This document shows, piece after piece, positions 15,844 to 24,373 of a stretch of DNA of 64,000 nucleotides; the first letter of the stretch is position 1; each line of letters opens with the position of its first letter. A program made the translations under genes and the position numbers. The notes below the pieces were generated by a model. It did not search any database and was not told the DNA's origin. It saw nothing but the letters and a program-made list of their open reading frames with translations. This stretch comes from Hyalangium ruber (GTDB lineage Bacteria > Myxococcota > Myxococcia > Myxococcales > Myxococcaceae): NCBI RefSeq assembly GCF_034259325.1, contig NZ_JAXIVS010000010.1:310001-374000 (forward strand). Direction: 5' to 3'.

Positions 15844-17013
15844 GTGAAGAACTCGAGCCGGCGAAGTGCCCGACTGATCACCCTGGCCACGCTGGGACTG
15901 GCGCTCAGTGCGTGTGAGTCCGAAGAGCCCTTCCCCAACTTCGACGAGCTGACGCGGCTGAACGAGCTGCACACCATGACGCGCAAGCCGCCGGCGGATA
16001 CGACGAACCGGCTGGCGGATGATGTGCGGGCCGCCTCGCTGGGACACCGGCTCTTCGACGACCCGGGCCTGTCGAGCTGCGGCACGGTGTCCTGCAAGAG
16101 CTGCCACGACGGCGAGGGCAAGACGGTGAAGGAGCCCACGGCGCTGGGGTGCAACGGCAACCGCACGGGCCGCAACCCGCCCACCACGCTGAACGCGGAC
16201 TACAACCGCTGGTTCATGTGGGACGGGCGCGCCGACCGGCTGTGGAACCAGGCCATCCTGCCGCTGACGAGCCCCATCGAGATGGACTCCAACGCGACCG
16301 TCGTCCGGGCGCGGCTCAACGCGGTGGCGTCATACGCGGGCGAGTACCAGGAGCTGTTCAACAAGAGCCCGGACGCCACGGGGGATGACGAGCTGCTGGC
16401 CAACGTGGGCAAGCTCCTCCAGGCCTACGAGCGGACAACGAACCGCACGGCGGCGCCCTTCGACGAGGACGTGAAGCGCTTCATCGCCGCGGTGGATGCC
16501 GGCACCGAGAAGGATGATCCGGCGTACCTCGGATTGAAGACGTACTTCCGCAAGGGCCAGTGCATCGTCTGCCACAAGGGCGTGACGATGGCCGACAACC
16601 TCTTCCACAACATCGGCGTGAAGGACGCCAGCGCCGGGGCGCCCGGTCAGGTGGACGCGACGCAGAAGATGCTGGACTGGACGTTCAACGCGGCGGGCCC
16701 GTACAGCGACCGGCGGGACGGGGCGGACGCGCTGCGGCTGGAGGCGGTGCGCTCGGACCTGGTGAACAAGCGCTTCGAGTTCGAGGGCGCTTACAAGACG
16801 CCCACGCTGCGCAACATCGCGCTGACGGGGCCGTACATGCACACCGGCGAGCTGGCCACGCTGGCGGACGTCGTCGAGTTCTATGACAAGGGCGGCGACC
16901 CGGTGGGCACCTTCGTGGGCACGAAGACGGTGACCATCCAGGAGCTGGGCCTGACGGACGAGGAGAAGGCGTCGCTGGTCAAGCTGCTCGAGTCGATGAC
17001 GGGCGCGCTGTAG
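15844..17013 (+). CDS. Di-heme cytochrome-c peroxidase / MauG-family lipoprotein
   Basis: 389 aa from a GTG start supported by AAGGAG about 9 nt upstream; the longer TTG-started frame has no signal peptide at its end. Signal LITLATLGLALSAC gives a lipobox. Two c-type heme motifs: C84-K-S-C87-H88 and C240-I-V-C243-H244, spaced as in bacterial di-heme peroxidases; the middle contains WDGRADRLWNQAILPLTSPIEM and the end YKTPTLRNIALTGPYMHTGELATL, both hallmarks of the CCP/MauG family. It would reduce hydrogen peroxide using periplasmic electron donors, or act like MauG on proteins. Needs cytochrome c maturation outside the cytoplasm. Confidence 0.94.
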   Translation: MKNSSRRSARLITLATLGLALSACESEEPFPNFDELTRLNELHTMTRKPPADTTNRLADDVRAASLGHRLFDDPGLSSCGTVSCKSCHDGEGKTVKEPTALGCNGNRTGRNPPTTLNADYNRWFMWDGRADRLWNQAILPLTSPIEMDSNATVVRARLNAVASYAGEYQELFNKSPDATGDDELLANVGKLLQAYERTTNRTAAPFDEDVKRFIAAVDAGTEKDDPAYLGLKTYFRKGQCIVCHKGVTMADNLFHNIGVKDASAGAPGQVDATQKMLDWTFNAAGPYSDRRDGADALRLEAVRSDLVNKRFEFEGAYKTPTLRNIALTGPYMHTGELATLADVVEFYDKGGDPVGTFVGTKTVTIQELGLTDEEKASLVKLLESMTGAL

Positions 17014-17024
17014 CCGGAACGGGC

Positions 17025-17435
17025 ATGGCGGAGCCACGGGAGTGGAGGTTCGGCCTCCAGTACCTCCGCCTCGAGCCCCCGAACGTGCTGTGGATGAAGT
17101 GCCACAGCACCACCACCCTGGAAGAGGCCCATCGCGTCCTGGAGGTCCTCCGGGAGCAGGGCTCCCAACGGCCGCTCATCGGCGTCGTCGACGTGCGCGG
17201 CGCGATGCTCGACTCCGAGGTGGGCAACCTGCTCGCCCGGGAGATGAAGCCTCAGTGGTTCCGGGCCATCATCTACGTGGGCGCGGGCTTCCTGCAGAAG
17301 GCCCTCATCAAGACGCTGGTGGTGGCGCTCTACTTCAACCACCGGTGGACGCGGGAGATCCGCTACGCGGACTCGGAGGAGGAGGCGCGAGCGCTGGTGG
17401 CCCAGCTGCGCGCTCACCCGCCGCGGAGTGACTGA
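17025..17435 (+). CDS. Conserved hypothetical protein, STAS/SpoIIAA-like
   Basis: 136 aa soluble protein with alternating strands and helices: LEPPNVLWMKCHSTTTLEEA, LIGVVDVRGAML, FRAIIYVGAGFLQKALIK, and an HRWTREIRYADSEEEARALV ending. The last segment, a strand followed by xSxEEAxxWL-like helix, is typical of the SpoIIAA-like/STAS fold proteins abundant in myxobacteria. Function unknown. It starts 11 nt after the peroxidase gene, and its 3' end overlaps the convergent gene by 22 nt. Confidence 0.75.
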   Translation: MAEPREWRFGLQYLRLEPPNVLWMKCHSTTTLEEAHRVLEVLREQGSQRPLIGVVDVRGAMLDSEVGNLLAREMKPQWFRAIIYVGAGFLQKALIKTLVVALYFNHRWTREIRYADSEEEARALVAQLRAHPPRSD

Positions 17436-18784
17436 CGCACCTCCGAGGCGAGGGCCGGGTCATCCGCGAAGGAGAACTGCTCGGGTAGCTTCGCGAGCGC
17501 GCGCGTCACTCGGATGCGCCACAGGGCGTGGACGCGCTCGTTGAGCAGGCCGAGCTGGCGCAGGAAGTGCCCCCAGGGCAGCAGGGCCGCGGCGACGGCG
17601 GCCTCGGCATGGGGGTGGCGGTAGCGGCTGTCGGAGTTGGGGCGCGCCCACTCGTGCAGCACCCACTCCGGAGGCAGCAGCAGGGTGGAGGGCTCACGGG
17701 CCACCTTCTCCACCTCGCGGGCCTTGCGCGGCATGTCGGGCAGCAGCACCAGCATCCACGGGTGGAGCAGCTGGGTACGCCCCAGGGGCCAGCCGTGGTG
17801 GGCGCGCAGCTGGCGCTCGAAGGCCATCACCAGCGCCTGCTGCTCGAAGAGGAACTGCTCCGGGGTGAGCTGAGGCCAGAGTTCGAGGGTGCCCTGCCAG
17901 CTCCACTCGCCGGCGCGGTAGGCCAGGGCGCGGTCCAGCCACCCGGCCGCCAGCGGGCCGAAGGGCGCCAGCCGCTCCAGCAGCCCGGGCTCCCCGGGCG
18001 CGGGCTCGCGGGAGAGCACGGCATCCAGCGTGGTGAACACGGCGCGTTGGGCGAAGTCCTCCACGTCCCAGCCGAACAGCCGGGTGCTGTCGCGCACCCC
18101 GGGCCATGCGGCCGTGAGACCCGCGAGGGCCGCGTGGACATGGCCGCGGTAGAGGCACCACTCGGCGAGCTTCAGCAGGGGCACCAGGTGCCCCCTCCAA
18201 GCCGCGAGCCCCATCAACGCGCCGTGGACATCCGCGCCGGGGCGCTCCAGGGCGCACTCCACGCGCCAGCCGAGCAGCGCGGGCTCGGCGCGGTACACCT
18301 GGGGGACCCGGGCCTCCCAGGAGGCCAGCACCCCCTCGAACTCGGCGCCCCGGCCCGCGTCGCGCAGCACGCCTCGGAGGCCCCGGCCCAGCGCCAGCGC
18401 ATCCTCCGCCTCGAAGCGGGGATCGGCGGCCACCTCTCGCGCCAGCGCCAGCCGCGTGTCGAGGGGCGCGAACATGAAGCACTCGTGGAAGGCGCGGGGC
18501 AGCCCGGTGGCGCCCACGCCCTCCCGGGGCCGGGTCGCCGTGAGCCGACGCCAGAGCTCGAGCACCGCCACGGGCAGGATGGCGGCGGAGAGGCCCGGCC
18601 CCTTCCAATCCCTCATCCAGGAGGCGGCGAGGGCCAGTGCCTCCGCGACACCCGCCGCTCTCGCGAGGCGCTCCTCGTCGAGGGTGACGCCATGGTGGCG
18701 CAGGGTGCCGAGGAGGACCTCGGTGGAGCAGGCCCCAAGGCCCTGCTCATTCCATGTCTCGTCGATTCGGTCTGCACCGCTCAT
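17414..18784 (-). CDS. Hypothetical protein, helical
   Basis: 456 aa, no signal peptide or membrane helix. Almost entirely alpha-helical with many Ala, Leu, Arg and Trp (for example HLVPLLKLAEWCLYRGHVHA, EVEKVAREPSTLLLPPEWVL). No catalytic motif recognised; a helical-repeat or TPR-like scaffold is possible. The coding frame is strongly GC3-biased and free of stops throughout, which supports it over the antisense frame. Its 3' end overlaps the convergent STAS-like gene by 22 nt. Confidence 0.7.
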   Translation of the reverse strand: MSGADRIDETWNEQGLGACSTEVLLGTLRHHGVTLDEERLARAAGVAEALALAASWMRDWKGPGLSAAILPVAVLELWRRLTATRPREGVGATGLPRAFHECFMFAPLDTRLALAREVAADPRFEAEDALALGRGLRGVLRDAGRGAEFEGVLASWEARVPQVYRAEPALLGWRVECALERPGADVHGALMGLAAWRGHLVPLLKLAEWCLYRGHVHAALAGLTAAWPGVRDSTRLFGWDVEDFAQRAVFTTLDAVLSREPAPGEPGLLERLAPFGPLAAGWLDRALAYRAGEWSWQGTLELWPQLTPEQFLFEQQALVMAFERQLRAHHGWPLGRTQLLHPWMLVLLPDMPRKAREVEKVAREPSTLLLPPEWVLHEWARPNSDSRYRHPHAEAAVAAALLPWGHFLRQLGLLNERVHALWRIRVTRALAKLPEQFSFADDPALASEVRQSLRGG

Positions 18785-18894
18785 GGACGTGGTGCGGGAG
18801 CATACCCGAAAGGTAGTGCTGGATCCACGTCACGTAAAGCGTCGTGTCGCCAGGCGGCCCGGCTGGACGGCTGCCCCCGGGGCTGCCGTGCGCC

Positions 18895-20283
18895 TTAGCG
18901 CACCAGGTGGAACGCGGTCTGCCGCTGGTAGGCCCAGCGCACCCGGCCGTCTACGCCGAGGATGACGTCCTCCTCCTGCGCCGAGCGCACCTTCTGCCCT
19001 CCCCACTCGGGAACCGGCGAGGTGGCCTGGAGTTCCACCGAGTACCACATGCTCGGAATCACGGTGTGGTCTCCGTTGCCGGGTACGCCCTCCTGCCGGT
19101 CCCAGAGCCCGACCATGGCGCCCGCGCCGTGGCCGTGCAGGCCCACCGGGTGCGAGTAGACGGTGCCGTCGATGCCCTCCTGCTTCATCCGCGAGAGCAC
19201 CGTGCGCAGCACCTCGTTGCCGGTGCGACCGGGGCGCAGCTCCTCCAGCACCAGGTCCTGCAGCCGGTTGGAGCGCGCCAGCGCCTGCTTCAGCCCCTCG
19301 GGCGCATCGCTCTCGCCCTCGCGCAGCACGTAGCCCATGTGCTGGGTGTCCGTGTTGAGTCGCAGTGCGGTGACACCAAAGTCGCAGTGCAGCACGTCGC
19401 CGCGCTGGATGATGGGGTCCTCGCCGAGCTGCTCCTCCGTGGCGCCCTGCCGCTGCACGCTCACCGAGGGGTGGAACCATGTCGTCAGCCCCAGGTCGCT
19501 CAGCCGTTGGCGCATCCACCACTCCACGTCATTGACGCGCGTGGTGCCGGGGGTGATGACGGTGTTGGAGAACGCCGTCTGGATGATGTCCCAGGCGAGC
19601 TTGTTCTCCTCGGCGAAGAAGCGCCCCTCGTCCTCGCCGCGCCACGCCAGCAGGTCCACCGGCAACCCGCCCGAGGGCTTGAGGCGCGCGGTCCACTCCG
19701 GGCCCAGCGCTTCCGTCATGCCCTCGTACTCGCCGTGGCTCAGCCCGTCGGCGAAGGCGAAGGTGCGCGACACGTTGATGGCGATGGACCTGGGCTGACG
19801 CTCCTCCAGAAGCTGCTTGAGCATCTGCCACTGCTCCGGGCCCCAGGGCTCGCCCACCCGCTCCACGCCGCCCCCGTCCACCTTTCGCGGCGGGCGCCGC
19901 ACCTCATAGAGGCCTCCCTGGGGACTGCCTCCCAGGGCGATGCGCACCACGCCCAGCTGGGGGCCGCGATCATGGAAGACATAGATGGTGCGCCGCCGCG
20001 CCGCGAAGGTGGTGGCGGAGACGAGCGCCTGGAAGACAGGGTCCTCGTTGTACTCGCGCATGGGCACCACCCACATCTCCACGCGGTGCTGGCGCATGAG
20101 CTGGGGCAGGGCCACGTCCAGCCGCTCGCGCAGCCACGCCTGCTGGCGCTCGGCCTGCGCGCGCAGCGTGCCGAAGGGGCGCTCGGGGACGACGCGCTCG
20201 GGCTCCGGTGGGCGCGTGCCCGTGGTGGCGCAGGCGGTGGACAACAGCAGCGAGGCGAGGAGGACATGCGAAGGCGTACGCAT
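18895..20283 (-). CDS. M24 family metallopeptidase lipoprotein (Xaa-Pro aminopeptidase-like)
   Basis: 462 aa from ATG 20283, where a lipoprotein signal begins (MRTPSHVLLASLLLSTAC). The N-terminal half is a creatinase/prolidase N-like region (MWVVPMREYNEDPVF). The C-terminal pita-bread domain carries the metal ligands: HCDFGVTAL (Asp), LNTDTQHMGY (Asp), GLHGHGAGAM (His), SVELQ and the late glutamate near QEEDVIL. It should cleave an N-terminal residue ahead of proline using two metal ions, here in the periplasm or on the outer membrane. Preceding frame from 20334 has no support. Confidence 0.88.
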   Translation of the reverse strand: MRTPSHVLLASLLLSTACATTGTRPPEPERVVPERPFGTLRAQAERQQAWLRERLDVALPQLMRQHRVEMWVVPMREYNEDPVFQALVSATTFAARRRTIYVFHDRGPQLGVVRIALGGSPQGGLYEVRRPPRKVDGGGVERVGEPWGPEQWQMLKQLLEERQPRSIAINVSRTFAFADGLSHGEYEGMTEALGPEWTARLKPSGGLPVDLLAWRGEDEGRFFAEENKLAWDIIQTAFSNTVITPGTTRVNDVEWWMRQRLSDLGLTTWFHPSVSVQRQGATEEQLGEDPIIQRGDVLHCDFGVTALRLNTDTQHMGYVLREGESDAPEGLKQALARSNRLQDLVLEELRPGRTGNEVLRTVLSRMKQEGIDGTVYSHPVGLHGHGAGAMVGLWDRQEGVPGNGDHTVIPSMWYSVELQATSPVPEWGGQKVRSAQEEDVILGVDGRVRWAYQRQTAFHLVR

Positions 20284-20325
20284 GGCCGCGCAGCATGGCA
20301 CGGACTGAAGTGTTGGGCGTGGGCC

Positions 20326-20379
20326 GAAAAACACCAGGGGCGCTCGGAGGGCAGCGTGTCGCCACCTTCCGAGCGCCCC
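20326..20379 (-). terminator. Hairpin terminator after the kelch lipoprotein gene
   Basis: A perfect 12-bp stem (20337-20348 with 20368-20379, GGGGCGCTCGGA) and a 19-nt loop; read on the minus strand it is followed by a run of T at about 20327-20331. It lies 25 nt beyond the kelch gene stop and before the M24 gene start, so it separates these two minus-strand genes. Confidence 0.75.
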
Positions 20380-20404
20380 TCTCCACCTCGACGCAGTCAG
20401 CTGC

Positions 20405-21658
20405 TTACGGGCTCACGGGCGTGTGGAGGGAGACGGAGGCATCCATGTCTCCCCCGCCGTCCTTGCCGCACGGGCCACAGTCCAGCAACCCACCGCACCC
20501 GTCCGACACCACGCCGCACACCTCGCCCTTCCCCTGGCACGTCACCGGAACACAGCCGTGCTCCGGCAGGTACCGCTCGCTGCTGCCCAGCGTCCCCCCC
20601 GCGTCGTTGAACCCGCCGGCCACCAACACCTCGCCACCCGGCAGCCGCAGCACGCCCGCCCCACGGCGCGGAACCCGGAGCGACGTCACCAGGCTCCACG
20701 TCCCCGTGACGGGATCGAACCGCTCCGCCGAGGTGAGCGTCCCCGAGGCGAAGTGGTAGCCGCCCACCACCAGCACCGTCCCGTCCTCGATGAGGATGGC
20801 CCCGTGGCTCTCGCGCGGCGTGCTCGGTGCCGCCACGAGCGTCCAGCTGCCCGTGGCCGGCTCGAACACCTCCGCCGTCTCCGCCGCGCGCGTGGTGTTG
20901 CCCCCCACCACGAGCACCCGCCCATCCCCCAGCCGCGTCACCGTGTGGCTCGCGCGGTGCGTGCCCGCCGCGCCGCCCGCGGGCCCCGCCTTCGTCCAGT
21001 GGCCCGTCGCCGGATCGAACAGCTCCGACTGCATGCCGCTCACGAAGAGCACCCGCCCGTCCGCCAGCACCGCCGCCGCCTGCGCGCCGGTGTGGCCCCA
21101 GCCCGGAGCCTCCGCCGCGCTCCAACGGCCCGTGGCCGGGTCGAACAGCTCGGCCGAGCGGAGCGTGCGACGATCCACGTCCGAGCCGCCCACCACCAGC
21201 ACCCGCCCGTCCGCCAACGCCACCGCTGTCGGATCGATGCGCGGCACCGCCATGGAGGCCGTCACCGTCCACTCGCCCGTGGAGGGCTCGAAGAGCTCCG
21301 CGCTCGCCAGCGTGCCGACGATCTGCTGAGGCGCACCGCCCACCACCAGCACCCGCCCGTCCGCCAACGCCACGGCGGCGTGGTTGCGCCGCGCCACCTT
21401 GAGCGCGCCCGTGGCGCTCCACTGACCCGTGGCCGGGTCGAACAGCTCACACGAAGAGAGCGTGCGCAGGCCGTCATGGCCTCCCGCCGCCAGCACCCGC
21501 CCATCCACCAACTGCACGAAAGGCAGCAACCGCCGAGGCGTGGACAGCGCCTGTCCCACCTGGCCCGGGACGGACTCGTCCGTCGCGGGGCCGGAGCTGC
21601 AAGAGAACACCGCCGTAACCAGAATCGCCGTGATGAAGGACTTCGAAAACCGATGCAT
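20405..21658 (-). CDS. Kelch-repeat lipoprotein
   Basis: 417 aa. Signal MHRFSKSFITAILVTAVFSC with a lipobox at Cys 20. The body consists of about six to seven kelch units of some 48 residues, each with DGRVLVVGG and an LFDPATGxW-type ending, forming a single beta-propeller. The C-terminal tail after the propeller contains three cysteine pairs (GCVPVTCQGKGEVCG, GCGGLLDCGPCGKDG), a pattern often found near the C-terminus of myxobacterial surface proteins. ATG 21658 is chosen for the signal peptide; the upstream ATG 21715 adds 19 residues. Likely a cell-surface binding protein; ligand unknown. Confidence 0.88.
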   Translation of the reverse strand: MHRFSKSFITAILVTAVFSCSSGPATDESVPGQVGQALSTPRRLLPFVQLVDGRVLAAGGHDGLRTLSSCELFDPATGQWSATGALKVARRNHAAVALADGRVLVVGGAPQQIVGTLASAELFEPSTGEWTVTASMAVPRIDPTAVALADGRVLVVGGSDVDRRTLRSAELFDPATGRWSAAEAPGWGHTGAQAAAVLADGRVLFVSGMQSELFDPATGHWTKAGPAGGAAGTHRASHTVTRLGDGRVLVVGGNTTRAAETAEVFEPATGSWTLVAAPSTPRESHGAILIEDGTVLVVGGYHFASGTLTSAERFDPVTGTWSLVTSLRVPRRGAGVLRLPGGEVLVAGGFNDAGGTLGSSERYLPEHGCVPVTCQGKGEVCGVVSDGCGGLLDCGPCGKDGGGDMDASVSLHTPVSP

Positions 21659-21843
21659 AAACCCGCCTGAAAGCGCTCCGTCGAGGGGGGTTCGTGTAAC
21701 CTGACGGTCTGACATGCTGATTCGTTGACTCTTCAGTGATTCCCGAGGGTTACGACGACATCGCACCACCTCGGAGCATCGCCGGAAGGTACGTTCAGAA
21801 CGCGTCAGCCGAAGCCCCGGCGCGCGCGAGGACAGGGGTGCAT

Positions 21844-23484
21844 GTGAGCGCCGAGGATGCGGATCAGGAACTGCGCGAACGGGTGCGCCAACTGGAGGCG
21901 CACGTCGCGTCGCTCGAGTCCCGGCTCCAGCGGCTGGAGACGCAGCCGCCCGTCGCGGCCCCCCCACCCGTGCCCTCGGAGCCGGTGGTACAGGCCCCGT
22001 CTCCGGCGCGCGCGGATCTGGAGTCACACCTCGGCACGTACTGGCTGAGCCGGGTGGGCATCGTCGCGCTGATCACCGGCATCGCGTACCTCATCACCTC
22101 GCGCTTCGGGCAACTGGGCGTGCTGGCGCGCGTGGGGCTGGGTTACCTGTTGAGCGCGGGCCTGGGCGCGTTCGGGCTGTGGCTGGCGCGGCGCCATCAG
22201 CTCTTCGGGCGCATCGTCTTCGGCGGTGGGCTGGCGCTGGCCTACTTCGTCACCTACGCGCTGCACTTCATCCCCTCGGTGCGCGTCATCGACAGCCAGG
22301 CGCTCGCGCTGGTGCTGCTGGCGGCGTTCGTCGTGGCCATCGTCGTCATCGCCCAGCGGATGCACTCGGAGACGGTGGCCGGCATCGCCCTGTTCCTCGG
22401 GCTGCACACGGGGATGCTCAGCGACATCACCGCCTTCACCCTGCTGTCCACGTCGATGCTGGCGGCCGGCGCGCTCTTCTTCCTGGTGAAGAACCGCTGG
22501 GTCATCGTCCCCCTGTCGAGCCTCGTCGCCGTCTACACCACGCACATCTTCTGGGCGATGCGCACCGGTGTGGCCCCCGAGGCCCCCGACCCGGACCGGC
22601 TCCTGCTCAGCCTGGGCTTCCTCACCCTCTACTTCCTGCTCTTCTCGGTGGCGCTGCTGGTCCATCCCCGCGAGCTGTCGGCCAAGGCCTGCCTGGCGTT
22701 CGCGCTCCTCAACTGGGTGGGGTGGATGTGGCTCGGGAGCAATGAACTCTCCCGCCACGCCGAACCCCGCCTCTTCACCTTCCTGGGATTGACGGCGCTG
22801 GCCCATGGCGCCGCGGCCGCGGTGGCCCGGTGGCGGCAGGCTCCCGCCCTCCTCGTCCACGCCTACCTCTGTCTGGGCGCGCTCTCACTCGCCCTGGCCC
22901 TGCCCACCCGCTACAGCGAAAGCGCGCTGGCCGTGGCCTGGCTGGTGACCGGCGCCCTCATGGGGCTGCTGGCCCGAGGCGCCTCCTCGCCCATGCTGCG
23001 CTGGGTGGGCGTGGGTACCCTCTTCGCGGGGCTGGCTCGGGCCGTGTTCCTCACGCCCGAGCACTCGCTGCTCTTCGCGCTCGGCTTCGCCTGCTTCCTG
23101 CTCGTCGAACGCTCGGGGGAAGTCCCTCTGCCCGGGATGCCCTCCCCCGAGGTGCTCCAGCGCCAGGGCCTGGTACGCCTGCTCTGCGCGGGCGGGGCAG
23201 GGCTCTCCCTGGTGTGGCTCGTGGCCGCGTGGATGCCGGCGGGGCTCGCCACACTCGGCTGGGTGGTGGCCGCCTTCGCCATGTTCGGCGTGGGCTTCGC
23301 CGTGCGAGAGCGCAGGTACCGGCACGTGGGCCTGTTGCTGCTGGCCCTGTCGCTCGGTCGGCTGCTCATCGTGGACATGGCGCGACTGCCCACGGATCAA
23401 CGCGTCATCACCTTCATCCTCCTCGGCGTCATCCTGCTGATCATCTCGTACACGTACACCCGGCTGCGGGACCGCAAAGGATAA
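21844..23484 (+). CDS. DUF2339-like polytopic membrane protein
   Basis: 546 aa from GTG 21844 (AGGGG precedes it); GTG 21736 in the same frame would add 36 residues but has no ribosome site. N-terminal coiled-coil helix (LRERVRQLEAHVASLESRLQ), a Pro-rich linker, then HLGTYWLSRVGIVALITGIA and a long run of at least a dozen hydrophobic helices to the C-terminus. The G(T/R)xWLxRVGI(V/L) entry into the first helix is the hallmark of DUF2339 membrane proteins. Function unknown. The next gene begins 15 nt later, so the two are likely co-transcribed. Confidence 0.85.
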   Translation: MSAEDADQELRERVRQLEAHVASLESRLQRLETQPPVAAPPPVPSEPVVQAPSPARADLESHLGTYWLSRVGIVALITGIAYLITSRFGQLGVLARVGLGYLLSAGLGAFGLWLARRHQLFGRIVFGGGLALAYFVTYALHFIPSVRVIDSQALALVLLAAFVVAIVVIAQRMHSETVAGIALFLGLHTGMLSDITAFTLLSTSMLAAGALFFLVKNRWVIVPLSSLVAVYTTHIFWAMRTGVAPEAPDPDRLLLSLGFLTLYFLLFSVALLVHPRELSAKACLAFALLNWVGWMWLGSNELSRHAEPRLFTFLGLTALAHGAAAAVARWRQAPALLVHAYLCLGALSLALALPTRYSESALAVAWLVTGALMGLLARGASSPMLRWVGVGTLFAGLARAVFLTPEHSLLFALGFACFLLVERSGEVPLPGMPSPEVLQRQGLVRLLCAGGAGLSLVWLVAAWMPAGLATLGWVVAAFAMFGVGFAVRERRYRHVGLLLLALSLGRLLIVDMARLPTDQRVITFILLGVILLIISYTYTRLRDRKG

Positions 23485-23499
23485 GGAGGCCCACCGGAC

Positions 23500-24198
23500 A
23501 TGCGTCGCTCCTTCCACGCTCTCGCCCTGCTGCCGCTGTGCCTGCTGCTCTCCGGCGTGGCCTGGGCCGAGGAGCCTCCCGAAGAGCCCGCCACCCCCAA
23601 GGTGGCCCTGGACTTCGGCGCCACCCTCTCGGGGCTGCGGCACCCCGCGGCGACGCTCCCCCCAAGTCCCGGAGGCTTCCCCCGGAGTGTCCCCGACCGC
23701 GACGCGGCCGCGCGCCTCACGTTCGGCGTCCAGCTCGCCTTGAGCCAGTTCTTCCCCAGCCTGGACGACCTCTGGCAGACCAACCTCCTGGACTGGTACC
23801 TCTCCGGAGGCCTTCAGATCTTCTCGCTCCGCATCGGAGGAGAGCAGCAGCTCGCCCTCTCCCGCTGGCTCGCGCTGGGGCTGGGTGTCCACGGCGCGGT
23901 GGCCGAGGTGTCGATCGGCACAGGGGAGTTCGCCGGCGGCGTGCCTCCCACCTCGGGAGACCCCACGGACATCGACGAACTGCGCGCCAGCCAGTGGCTC
24001 TTTGGCGCGGGCGGCACCGTCTCCCTGCTGCTGCTCACGCGCAACGTGTTCTTCGCCCGGCTCCAGGCGGGCTACACCGTCTACCTTCCCGTGAAGGCCC
24101 GCAACCTCGAGGCACCCTCGAAGGACTTCACGCCTCCGGGCTTCTCGGTGTCGCTTGGCGGGCCCTCCATCGGCGCCTTCGTGGGAATACGCCTGTGA
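23500..24198 (+). CDS. Exported protein, probable outer-membrane beta-barrel
   Basis: 232 aa. Cleavable signal peptide (LLPLCLLLSGVAWA followed by EEPPEE). The mature part has alternating hydrophobic strands (GGLQIFSLRIGGEQQLAL, WLALGLGVHGAVAEVSIG, NVFFARLQAGYTVYLPV) and ends with aromatic-free GPSIGAFVGIRL, consistent with a small 8-strand barrel. AAGGAGG lies before the ATG. Encoded directly behind the DUF2339-like protein; perhaps a cell-envelope pair. No named family recognised. Confidence 0.75.
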   Translation: MRRSFHALALLPLCLLLSGVAWAEEPPEEPATPKVALDFGATLSGLRHPAATLPPSPGGFPRSVPDRDAAARLTFGVQLALSQFFPSLDDLWQTNLLDWYLSGGLQIFSLRIGGEQQLALSRWLALGLGVHGAVAEVSIGTGEFAGGVPPTSGDPTDIDELRASQWLFGAGGTVSLLLLTRNVFFARLQAGYTVYLPVKARNLEAPSKDFTPPGFSVSLGGPSIGAFVGIRL

Positions 24199-24373
24199 GC
24201 GGGGTGCCTCGGAACACTCGCGGGCTCGGCGCCTGAGTTCCCCTTCACGCCGAGCAGCGGGCGCTTCCCAGCGGTCCTGCCCTACCCACCTCCAGCACCG
24301 GCGTTATCCATGCATCACGTTGCGGGTGGACACCACCTTGCTTCGACTGGACTAGAAAGCCTGCTGGCCACGC

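Noticed and set aside
18844-20610. 588-codon plus-strand frame
   Set aside because: Antisense to the M24 peptidase with conserved metal ligands; a GC-rich artefact.
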